Source: VRUE01 sp036406595
GTDB taxonomy: Bacteria; Actinomycetota; Thermoleophilia; Solirubrobacterales; 70-9
Length of the DNA stretch: 58,521 nucleotides
Assembly (NCBI GenBank): GCA_036406595.1
Contig: DASXAR010000050.1
Coordinates: 1-58,521 of the forward strand
Direction of reading: 5' to 3'
The notes under the pieces were generated by a model that was not told the DNA's origin, searched no databases, and saw nothing but the letters and a program-made list of their open reading frames with translations. Below, in pieces: positions 35,452 to 42,278 of the stretch. Every line of letters starts with the position of its first letter. The first letter of the stretch is position 1. The position numbers were made by a program, and so were the translations under genes.

Positions 35452-36000
35452 CAGTGGACCGTGCTCAGCTCTTTTGACAGTGGAGCTGAGGGGGCTCGAA
35501 CCCCTGACCTCCGCCATGCCATGGCGGCGCTCTTCCAGCTGAGCTACAGCCCCAAGCTCGTAGTCGGCGGCGAAGTTTACCGCGGCCACTTGGTTGTTCC
35601 GAGGGACTTTCGTCCGCAGGGAGATCGTTTGTCGCTCCACGACCATGCTGGCCGGAAGCAGGTAGCACTGGTCAAGTGTTTGGCAGTAGGCCGCAACGGC
35701 ATCAATCTCGGACTCCCGGTAGGGGGTCCTTACGTATCCGCGGCTGCTCGCTCGGCACCCTGCAAGATGGATGTGAACCACGTCGCCCCGCTTTCGAGCC
35801 CACTTGCATTGGACGCGCATCAACCGCCCACCAATCCCAAGGGCAAGGTCGTATCGCTCATGCTCTGTGAGCGGCTTTAGGACTGAGAGGCCGAGCGTTG
35901 CTGCCTCGGTGGCAATTGCGAGCTCCGCGACGTTACCCTTGAGGTTCGGATTGTCCACATGAAGAGTTTCATCGCGCTGCCCGCACGAATCACCACCCAA
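35314..36000 (-). CDS. Composite ORF: PD-(D/E)XK endonuclease-like domain reading through tRNA-Ala into a Phd/YefM-like segment
   Basis: A 228-codon frame. Residues about 15-145 resemble the group I intron-associated PD-(D/E)XK endonuclease family: KGNVAELAIATEAATLG, then Asp51 in ERYDLALG and the Q-x-K pair in RVQCKWA (Gln64, Lys66), and RTPYRESEIDAVAAYC. Residues 150-174 are simply the tRNA-Ala gene translated in one frame. Residues about 184-228 resemble a Phd/YefM antitoxin. The TTG at 36000 opens the frame; GTG 35958 is an equally good start. The region is visibly less GC-rich than its neighbours, which suggests transfer. Whether the product ends with the full frame is unknown. Confidence 0.7.
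   Translation of the reverse strand: MGGDSCGQRDETLHVDNPNLKGNVAELAIATEAATLGLSVLKPLTEHERYDLALGIGGRLMRVQCKWARKRGDVVHIHLAGCRASSRGYVRTPYRESEIDAVAAYCQTLDQCYLLPASMVVERQTISLRTKVPRNNQVAAVNFAADYELGAVAQLEERRHGMAEVRGSSPLSSTVKRAEHGPLEVGAHQFRNRFGYYMERASRGSEILIRRRGKPYARIGPVRQAISA
35481..35553 (-). tRNA. tRNA-Ala (anticodon GGC)
   Basis: A complete cloverleaf on the minus strand: 7-bp acceptor stem with the alanine identity pair G3:U70, D stem GCTC/GAGC, anticodon stem CCGCC/GGCGG with loop ATGGCAT (anticodon GGC), five-base variable loop and T stem AGGGG/CCCCT with loop TTCGAGC. Discriminator base is A; CCA is not encoded. It lies entirely within the endonuclease-like open frame, on the same strand. Confidence 0.97.
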
Positions 36001-36021
36001 GTGGAACAGAAGTGAATCGAC

Positions 36022-36687
36022 CTACGCGGCGCGCTGCTCGGGGCCCGGGTCGTCGTCGACGTCGAGGACGAGGCTGTCGTCGGCGGTGCGCCGGACGCGG
36101 AACTCCATCGGCGCCCGCTCTTCCAGCTCCCGCAGCAGCTCGACGGGCTCGTCGAGGTGCATCGACAGGGTCGCGCGGCCATCGGTGAAGCGCTCGACGG
36201 AGATCTCGGACGCGCCGAGCCTGCCGATCGCGTCCTCGAACCCGACCAGCTGCGAGAAGTCGTCGAGCGGCCCGATCTCGAGCTTCACCGGGCCCCTGAA
36301 GAGATCGCTCGGCAGCTCGCCCTGGGCCTCGGCGAGCTCCTCGGCCCGGCGGCTGACTTCGACCGCCTCCTTGAGCGCCTTCATCCGGATCCGCGTCGCC
36401 TGGCCCCGGGCCTGGGCCTGGATCTCCTCGAGGCGCCCCGCGAGCGATTGCAGCGAGACGATGCTCCGCTCGTGGCGCTCGTTGGCTTCGCGCAATCGCT
36501 CCCCGAGTCCCCGGATCTCACGCTCGCGCTCGATCACCATGCCCGATAACGAGGAGATCTCGGCCTCCAGCTCGCCGATCGCCGTGACCTGCCCCTCCAG
36601 CTCCCCGATGCGCGTGTCACGCGCGCCTATTGCCGCATCGACGTCATCGCGGCGGTAGCCGAGGAGCGCCCTCTTGAAGCTACCCAT
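36022..36687 (-). CDS. DivIVA-like coiled-coil protein
   Basis: A 221-aa protein. The N-terminus FKRALLGYRRDDVDAAIGARD resembles the DivIVA lipid-binding motif. Residues about 20-110 are a strong coiled coil (ELEGQVTAIGELEAEISSLSG, REREIRGLGERLREANERHER), followed by a globular-looking C-terminal half (residues 125-215) with no family I recognise. DivIVA-type proteins mark poles or septa in actinomycetes. The start was placed at ATG 36687, overlapping rsfS by 8 bases. Confidence 0.68.
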   Translation of the reverse strand: MGSFKRALLGYRRDDVDAAIGARDTRIGELEGQVTAIGELEAEISSLSGMVIEREREIRGLGERLREANERHERSIVSLQSLAGRLEEIQAQARGQATRIRMKALKEAVEVSRRAEELAEAQGELPSDLFRGPVKLEIGPLDDFSQLVGFEDAIGRLGASEISVERFTDGRATLSMHLDEPVELLRELEERAPMEFRVRRTADDSLVLDVDDDPGPEQRAA

Positions 36688-37087
36688 GCGCGGCACCGTA
36701 GAGGTGCCCTCGGACGCCATCTTGCGACAGGTCCAGCTCGAGCCGCGGAGCCTCCCGCCAGAGGTCCTCGAGCATGTAGCGCTGCCTTGCCTCGGCGGTG
36801 AAGACGTGGAGCACGGCGTCGAGGTAGTCGAGGACTATCCAGCCCGCCGCGCCCTCCCCCTCGACCCCGCCGGGCAGCATGCCGTGCTCCTTCTTGAGGC
36901 GCAGGCGCACCTCGTCGACGATCGCCTTGGCCTGTCGCTCGTTGCGAGCCGTGCAGATCGCGAGGAAGTCGGTGTAGGAAGCCAGGCCCCGCATGTCGAG
37001 GATCACGATCTCCGACGCGCCTTTCGAGTCCGCAAGCGCTGCGAGCGAGCGGGCGAGCGGCTCCGAATGCATGCCCTTCATGCCCAT
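36680..37087 (-). CDS. rsfS: Ribosome silencing factor
   Basis: A 135-aa RsfS/Iojap protein, which binds L14 and blocks subunit joining under nutrient stress. SEPLARSLAALADSKGASEIVILDMR, SYTDFLAICTARNERQAKAIVDEV and GWIVLDYLDAVLHVFTAEARQRYMLEDLW are all typical. Starts at 37087, 37081 and 37072 are possible; the last (MHSEP) has an AAGG close by and fits the family length best. It follows nadD by about 10 bases, the usual partner gene. Confidence 0.94.
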   Translation of the reverse strand: MGMKGMHSEPLARSLAALADSKGASEIVILDMRGLASYTDFLAICTARNERQAKAIVDEVRLRLKKEHGMLPGGVEGEGAAGWIVLDYLDAVLHVFTAEARQRYMLEDLWREAPRLELDLSQDGVRGHLYGAAHG

Positions 37088-37097
37088 GCCCCGCGCC

Positions 37098-37721
37098 TCA
37101 TGCGTAGACGCCCTTCTCTTCGATGAACCTCGCCACCGCCTCGGGGACGAGGTAGCGAAGCGGCTTTCCCTCCGCCGCCCGCTCCCTGACTGAGGAGGAG
37201 GAGACGCCGAACTGCGGCATCTCGAGCATCGTGACACGCTCGCCCGCGCCCAGGCTGCGGACCACGGCCGCGACGTCGGCATCGGAGACCCCGGAGCGGC
37301 GCGCCACCGCAATCCTGGCGAGCTCGACCACCCGCTCCGGCTTCCGCCAGCTCTCCAGCCCCACCGCGGCATCTGCGCCCATCACAAAGACAAGTTCTCC
37401 GTCGCCCCTTTCCTCGGCAAGCAGCTCCAACGTCTCATACGTGTAGGACGGCCCTTCGCGGTCGACCTCGAGCGTCGAGGCCTCGAAGCGCGAGTCATCG
37501 GCCGCCGCCAGCCGGGTCATCGCCAGGCGCAGCTCACGTCCGGGGTCGTCGACGATCCGCTTGTGCGGGGCGTCGCCTGTCGGGACGAGCAGCACCTCGC
37601 TCAGGCCGAGCTGCCAGAGCGCCTCCTGGGCGAGCGCGAGGTGGCCCAGGTGGGGCGGGTTGAAGGCCGAGCCGAGGACGCCGATGCCGCCCGCCGCCTC
37701 TCCGCCGGGGCCGCTACTCAC
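37098..37721 (-). CDS. nadD: Nicotinate-nucleotide adenylyltransferase
   Basis: A 207-aa NAD biosynthesis enzyme. GVLGSAFNPPHLGHLALAQEA carries the HxGH nucleotidyltransferase motif and SSSSVRERAAEGKPLRYLVP is the ISSTxxR-type motif. The GTG start at 37721 overlaps the end of proA by 8 bases and gives a normal length; the larger frame upstream is antisense shadow of proA's 3' region. rsfS follows. Confidence 0.95.
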   Translation of the reverse strand: MSSGPGGEAAGGIGVLGSAFNPPHLGHLALAQEALWQLGLSEVLLVPTGDAPHKRIVDDPGRELRLAMTRLAAADDSRFEASTLEVDREGPSYTYETLELLAEERGDGELVFVMGADAAVGLESWRKPERVVELARIAVARRSGVSDADVAAVVRSLGAGERVTMLEMPQFGVSSSSVRERAAEGKPLRYLVPEAVARFIEEKGVYA

Positions 37722-38979
37722 GCACCTGGCCGTCGCCGTGGACGACGTACTTGTATGTGGTGAGCTCCCGCAGGCCGATCGGCCCGCGCGCGTGGAGCTT
37801 CTGGGTCGAGTTGCCGATCTCCGCCCCCATGCCGAACTCGAAGCCGTCGGTGAAGCGGGTCGAGGCGTTCGTGTAGACGACGGCTGCATCGACGCCTTCG
37901 GTGAAGCGGTCGGCCGCCTCCCGCGAGCTCGTGACGATCGCCTCCGAGTGGCTCGTCCCGTGGGCGTTCACGTGCTCGATCGCCTCCTCGAGCGAGTCGA
38001 CGACCCCGACCGCCATCTTCAGATCCAGGTACTCGGTGTCCCAGTCGTCGTCCGCCGCCGGCCCGACCTCCACCCCCCCGGCGCTCGCGCGGGCCCGCTC
38101 GTCCCCGACGAGCTCGACGCCCGCGGCGTGCAGGTCGGCCAGCGCGCCCGGAAGGAAGTCTGCCGCCACGGCGGCATCGACCAGCAGCGTCTCCGCCGCA
38201 TTGCAGACACCCGGCCGTTGCACCTTCGAGTTGAAAGCGACCTTCCGCGCCATCTCGAGGTCGGCGTCGGCGTGCACGTACACATGGCAGTTGCCGGCGG
38301 CCGCATAGATGACCGGCACCCGGGCCACCTCCTTGAGCGCGTTCTTGAGCCCTTCGCCGCCGCGCGGGATCAGCAGGTCGACGGTGTCCTCCTGGGTCGC
38401 CAGCTCCGCCAGGCCGTCGCGGCCGCCCCCGGTCAGCAGCACCGCCCCGTCGGCAGGCAGGCCCGCCTCCGTCAGCGCCTCCCCGACGATCGCCGCCAGC
38501 GCTCCGTTGGTCCGCTCCGCGTAGCTCGAGCCGCGCAGGACGATCGCGTTGCCGCTTTTGATCGTCAGCGCGGCACAGTCGATCGTGACGTTGGGGCGCG
38601 CCTCGTAGACCACGGCGACGACACCGAGCGGCACCCGCACCTTCTTCAGGTCGAGGTCACCGGGCAGGACGCGGTGGTCGAGAAGCTCGCCGACGGGATC
38701 ATCGAGGCCGGCAACGGCCCTGACGCCGTCGGCCATTGCGGCGATCCGGTCGGCGCTCAGCGAAAGGCGGTCGCGAAGCGCCGCGGTCAGGTCCTCGGCG
38801 TGCTCGTCGGCCAGGTCCGCCGCGTTGGCTTCCAGCACCTCTGCGGAGCGCTCGGCGAGTAGGCGCGCAATTGCCTCGAGCGCCCGGTCCTTCGCCTCCG
38901 TGGGAGCGATCGCCAGCTCTCGCGAGGCGAGCTTCGCCGCCTGGCAGGCGTCGGCAGCGGATCTCGTCGTCACGGCCAC
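37714..38979 (-). CDS. proA: Gamma-glutamyl phosphate reductase
   Basis: A 421-aa NADPH-dependent enzyme for the second step of proline synthesis. The aldehyde-dehydrogenase-type catalytic Cys is in QRPGVCNAAETLL, with VYEARPNVTIDCAALTIKSGNA and the C-terminal GPIGLRELTTYKYVVHG typical of ProA. proB lies just upstream, 32 bases away, so the two proline enzymes are co-expressed. Confidence 0.97.
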   Translation of the reverse strand: MAVTTRSAADACQAAKLASRELAIAPTEAKDRALEAIARLLAERSAEVLEANAADLADEHAEDLTAALRDRLSLSADRIAAMADGVRAVAGLDDPVGELLDHRVLPGDLDLKKVRVPLGVVAVVYEARPNVTIDCAALTIKSGNAIVLRGSSYAERTNGALAAIVGEALTEAGLPADGAVLLTGGGRDGLAELATQEDTVDLLIPRGGEGLKNALKEVARVPVIYAAAGNCHVYVHADADLEMARKVAFNSKVQRPGVCNAAETLLVDAAVAADFLPGALADLHAAGVELVGDERARASAGGVEVGPAADDDWDTEYLDLKMAVGVVDSLEEAIEHVNAHGTSHSEAIVTSSREAADRFTEGVDAAVVYTNASTRFTDGFEFGMGAEIGNSTQKLHARGPIGLRELTTYKYVVHGDGQVRE

Positions 38980-39011
38980 AGGGAAAGGGTAGCCGGGAGC
39001 GCCGGCCTCCC

Positions 39012-40100
39012 TCAGACGAGCACGAAGCGGTCGCGGTGGATGACCTCGTCGGCGGCATGTGGGAGCCGCTCGCGCACCGCGGCGCTCTTCAGGCCCTTGA
39101 CCTGGTCCAACTCGCTCGCCGAGTAGTCGGCGATCCCCCTGCCGATCAGCGTCCCGTCAGCCGCCACCTCGACCGAGTCGCCCGCGTCGAAGTCGCCCTC
39201 GACCGCGGTGATTCCAACAGCCAGCAGGCTGGACCCCCTTTCGCGCAGGACCCGCGCGGCCCCCTCGTCGACCGTGATGCGGCCTCGGGTCGGCTTGGCG
39301 TACTTGATCCAGAGCTTGAAGCTCGACGCCTTCCCGGGCTTGGCGGCAAAGCGAGTCCCCACCGCCGCTCCGCGCGCCGCCTCCCGCAGCGTGTCCCGGG
39401 CGGTGCCGTCGCAGATCGTCGCCGGGATGCCGGCCTCGCTCGCCATCTCGGCCGCTGCGACCTTGCTCCGCATCCCCCCCGACCCGAACGCCGAGGTGCG
39501 ATCGCCGATCTCGAGGCCCTCCAGCTCCGAGAAGTCGGTGACCTCGGCGATCGGGCGCGCGGCGGAGTCGGTTCTCGGGTCTGCGCTGTGGAGGCCGTCT
39601 ACGTCGGAGAGCAGGACCAGCAGCCGGGCGTCGAGAAGAATCGCGACCTGGGCGGCGAGGAAGTCGTTGTCGCCGAAGCTGATCTCGTCGGTCGCCGTCG
39701 TGTCGTTCTCGTTGACGACCGGGACGACGCCCCACTCGAGCAGCCTGCCGAGCGTCTGCCGCGCGTTCAGGTAGTTGGTCCGCGCGGCGATGTCGGCCGC
39801 GGTCAGCAGTACCTGTGCGGCGCGGGTGCCGCGGCCGGCAAGGCGCGTCTCATAGGCCCTGTACAGATCGCCCTGGCCGACCGCCGAGGCGGCCTGCAGT
39901 GCGTCCATCCCGCGCGGCCGGGTCGCAAGACCGAGCAGCCGCATGCCGCGGGCGATCGCCCCCGAGGTGACCATCACCACCCGCTCCCCGCCCGACTCAA
40001 GCTCGGCGACCTGGGCGCAGACCGAGTCGAGGACATCGGCGCGCAGCTCGCCGTCGGCGGCGGCGACGATCGACGATCCGAGCTTGACGACGAGTGTCAT
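39012..40100 (-). CDS. proB: Glutamate 5-kinase
   Basis: A 362-aa kinase for the first step of proline synthesis. The amino-acid kinase domain opens VVKLGSSIVA, has VVMVTSGAIA, QVLLTAADI, NENDTTATDEISFGDND and GSGGMRSKVAAAEMA. A C-terminal PUA domain (about residues 275-350) is present. ATG 40100 is the only sensible start; the 178 bases before it hold a large copy of the junction repeat with a 13-bp inverted repeat. Confidence 0.96.
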   Translation of the reverse strand: MTLVVKLGSSIVAAADGELRADVLDSVCAQVAELESGGERVVMVTSGAIARGMRLLGLATRPRGMDALQAASAVGQGDLYRAYETRLAGRGTRAAQVLLTAADIAARTNYLNARQTLGRLLEWGVVPVVNENDTTATDEISFGDNDFLAAQVAILLDARLLVLLSDVDGLHSADPRTDSAARPIAEVTDFSELEGLEIGDRTSAFGSGGMRSKVAAAEMASEAGIPATICDGTARDTLREAARGAAVGTRFAAKPGKASSFKLWIKYAKPTRGRITVDEGAARVLRERGSSLLAVGITAVEGDFDAGDSVEVAADGTLIGRGIADYSASELDQVKGLKSAAVRERLPHAADEVIHRDRFVLV

Positions 40101-40121
40101 ATTGGCCGCAGTGTAGGCCGG

Positions 40122-40262
40122 GCCGCACGCCCGGACGCGGAAGGGCCGGCCAATGCCTACCCGCCCGGCGCGGACGCGGGAGTGACGCAGCCGCACGCCC
40201 GGACGCGGAAGGGCCGGCCGCGAGATCGCCGGTCATGATTAGCGCGGCCGGCCCTGAGCAGA
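40122..40262 (+). repeat. Junction repeat in the obgE-proB gap, plus-strand orientation
   Basis: Two identical 30-base direct repeats (40122-40151 and 40190-40219) begin GCCGCACGCCCGGACGCGG. The second is followed by GCGAGATCGCCGGTCATGAT, TAGCGCG and GAGCAGAGGA, the same module order as the minus-strand copies. Here the CGAGCGAG modules are replaced by GGCCGGCC on both sides. This gives a perfect 13-bp inverted repeat (40210-40222 with 40243-40255). Confidence 0.65.
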
Positions 40263-40278
40263 GGACGTGCGGCCTTGT

Positions 40279-41565
40279 CTACGGATGCAGCTCGAACTCG
40301 TGCTCGCCGACCCGGACGTCGTCCCCCGCTTCGAATCCCGCGGCGAGGAGGGCGGCGACGACGCCGATCTCGTTGAGCCGCTGCTCGAGGTAGGCGAGAG
40401 CCTCCTCGTTGCCGAGGTCGTGTCGATCGAAGAGGAGCTCGACGCCGCGGCCGAGCACCCGGAAACCGCCGTCCTCCTCGCGCTCGACCCAGTAGCCGCC
40501 CTCCCCTGCCGGTCGGTAGACGCGATGCTCCGCCTCGAAGCCCCCTCGCACCGTCCGATCGACGTCGGCCGCGGCTTCCTTCGGAAGCAGCGAGAGGATC
40601 GCCCCGCGCAGCTCCTCCAGCCCATCCCCCGTGGCCGCCGAGACCGCCATCACTCCCGCGACGCGATCTCCCAGGCGCTGCCGCCAGTCGAGCAGCTCCC
40701 GCTCGACCAGATCGGCGGGAAGCAGGTCGCGCTTGGAGAGGACGACGAGCTCGGGCAGGCGCTCGAGGTTTCCGCCGTAGGCACCGAGCTCGTTCCTCAC
40801 CGCCTCGTAGCTTGCGGCGGGGTCGCCTTCGGGCGGGGCGAGGTCGACCAGATGCACGAGCAGGGAGCAGCGCTCGACGTGGGCGAGAAACTCGTGGCCG
40901 AGCCCGGCGCCCTCGGCGGCTCCCTCGATCAGGCCCGGGATGTCAGCGATCACGGCCTGCCGGTCGATGTCCTCGATCGTCCCGAGCACCGGCGACAGCG
41001 TCGTGAACGGGTAATCGCCCACCTTCGGGGCTGCCTTCGTGAGGCGCGCCAGGAGCGAGGACTTGCCTGCGTTCGGAAGCCCGATCAGGCCGGCGTCCGC
41101 GAGCAGCTTGAGGCGCAGCTCGATCCACCCCCCCTCGCCCGGCGTCCCCCGCTCGGCGAAGCGAGGCGCCTGCCGGGTGGACGTGGCGAAGCGCTTGTTG
41201 CCGTGACCGCCCCGGCCGCCGTGGGCGACGACCGCGCGCTGGCCGGCGTCGAGAAGGTCGATCGTGCTGCCGTCGACGGCTTCCGCCTGGGTTCCCGGAG
41301 CCACCGGTATCTCGCGCTCCTCCCCCCGGGCACCGTGCCGGTTCGACCCCTCGCCATGCCGGCCCCGCCCAGCCCGGAAGTGCTTGCTCCCGCGCAGCGC
41401 TCCGAGGTCGCGGCGCGACGGGTCGCAGACGAGCACGACGTCGCCGCCATGCCCTCCGTCGCCGCCGTCGGGGCCCCCTCTCGGCACATGCGCCTCACGC
41501 CGAAAGCTCACGCAGCCGTTGCCACCGGCGCCGCCCTCGACCCAGATCCTCGCCCGGTCGTGCAT
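40279..41565 (-). CDS. obgE: GTPase Obg
   Basis: A 428-aa essential GTPase in 50S maturation. It has the Gly-rich Obg domain (residues 1-158: GGAGGNGCVSFRREAHVPRGG), the G domain with G1 GLPNAGKSS, G3 DIPGLIEGA and G4 SKRD, and a C-terminal OCT domain (about 350-428). rpmA and rplU lie immediately upstream, the widely conserved rplU-rpmA-obg order. Confidence 0.97.
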   Translation of the reverse strand: MHDRARIWVEGGAGGNGCVSFRREAHVPRGGPDGGDGGHGGDVVLVCDPSRRDLGALRGSKHFRAGRGRHGEGSNRHGARGEEREIPVAPGTQAEAVDGSTIDLLDAGQRAVVAHGGRGGHGNKRFATSTRQAPRFAERGTPGEGGWIELRLKLLADAGLIGLPNAGKSSLLARLTKAAPKVGDYPFTTLSPVLGTIEDIDRQAVIADIPGLIEGAAEGAGLGHEFLAHVERCSLLVHLVDLAPPEGDPAASYEAVRNELGAYGGNLERLPELVVLSKRDLLPADLVERELLDWRQRLGDRVAGVMAVSAATGDGLEELRGAILSLLPKEAAADVDRTVRGGFEAEHRVYRPAGEGGYWVEREEDGGFRVLGRGVELLFDRHDLGNEEALAYLEQRLNEIGVVAALLAAGFEAGDDVRVGEHEFELHP

Positions 41566-41618
41566 GGGATGCAGGGTAGTGGCGCGGAGCGGGTGCCCCT
41601 CTCGAAGGGCGGTGCTGT

Positions 41619-41870
41619 CTAGTCCTCGATGACCGAGATGGTGCGGCCCCGGCGCGAGGGCCTGAACTGGACGGTCCCCGCCTGCGTGGCGAAGATCGTG
41701 TGGTCGCGGCCGAGGCCGGTGCCCGCGCCGGGCCAGAAGCGGGTGCCCCGCTGGCGGACGATGATCTCGCCCCCCGAGACCCGCTGCCCGGCAAAGACCT
41801 TCACCCCGAGCATGTTCGGGTTCGATTCGCGCCCGTTGCGGCTCGAGCCGAGCCCTTTCTTATGAGCCAT
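41619..41870 (-). CDS. rpmA: 50S ribosomal protein L27
   Basis: An 83-aa protein: MAHKKGLGSSRNGRESNP, GQRVSGGEIIVRQRGTRFWPG and GRDHTIFATQAGTVQF are diagnostic of bL27, whose N-terminus reaches the peptidyl-transferase centre. Met-Ala is at the very start, so there is no cleavable Firmicutes-type leader. Its start overlaps the end of rplU by 11 bases. Confidence 0.98.
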   Translation of the reverse strand: MAHKKGLGSSRNGRESNPNMLGVKVFAGQRVSGGEIIVRQRGTRFWPGAGTGLGRDHTIFATQAGTVQFRPSRRGRTISVIED

Positions 41871-42264
41871 CTTCAGCGTCCTTCTTCGCGGCGGGTTTTT
41901 TCGCCGGTTTTTTCTCCGCTTTCTCTTTTTTCGGAGTGGCCGCTTTGCGGGCGGCGGCTTTCAGCTCGGTGACCTCGAGCCGGGTCAGCTCGGAGCGGTG
42001 GCCGGCGCGGCGCCTGTATCCCTTCTTCGGCTTGTATTTGAAGACCTTGACCCGCGGCCCGCGCAGATGCTCGGCGACGGTGGCCTCGACCTGCACCTTC
42101 TCCAGCTCCTTCGGCCCGGCGAGCACCTCCTTGTCGCGGAAGAGCACGGGCCGGAGGGCGACCTTGTCGCCCTCCTTGGCACTCAGCCGATCGACGAGCA
42201 GGGATGTGCCCTTCTCGACCTTGTACTGCTTTCCGCCGCTCTCTATGACCGCATAGGGGCTCAT
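41860..42264 (-). CDS. rplU: 50S ribosomal protein L21 with basic C-terminal tail
   Basis: A 134-aa bL21. The core (YAVIESGGKQYKVEKGTSLLVDRL ... KVFKYKPKKGYRRRAGHRSELTRLEV) is about 103 residues, the normal family length. An extra 30-residue Lys/Ala-rich tail follows (ATPKKEKAEKKPAKKPAAKK), ending acidic, and overlaps rpmA. Such tails are seen on some actinomycete ribosomal proteins; its role here is unknown. It follows rng by 14 bases. Confidence 0.97.
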   Translation of the reverse strand: MSPYAVIESGGKQYKVEKGTSLLVDRLSAKEGDKVALRPVLFRDKEVLAGPKELEKVQVEATVAEHLRGPRVKVFKYKPKKGYRRRAGHRSELTRLEVTELKAAARKAATPKKEKAEKKPAKKPAAKKDAEDGS

Positions 42265-42278
42265 GCGAATCGCGGATT

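Noticed and set aside
35300..36010. Integrase-type genomic island at the tRNA
   Set aside because: No integrase and no second copy of the tRNA 3' end was found; the locus is compact and seems self-contained.
37020..37060. Another junction-repeat copy in rsfS (CGAGCGAGCGGGCGAGCGG)
   Set aside because: The sequence encodes the conserved SEPLARSLAALAD of RsfS and lacks the other modules.
40122..40262. CRISPR-like array
   Set aside because: Only two 30-base repeats with one spacer and no cas genes; it fits the junction-repeat family better.
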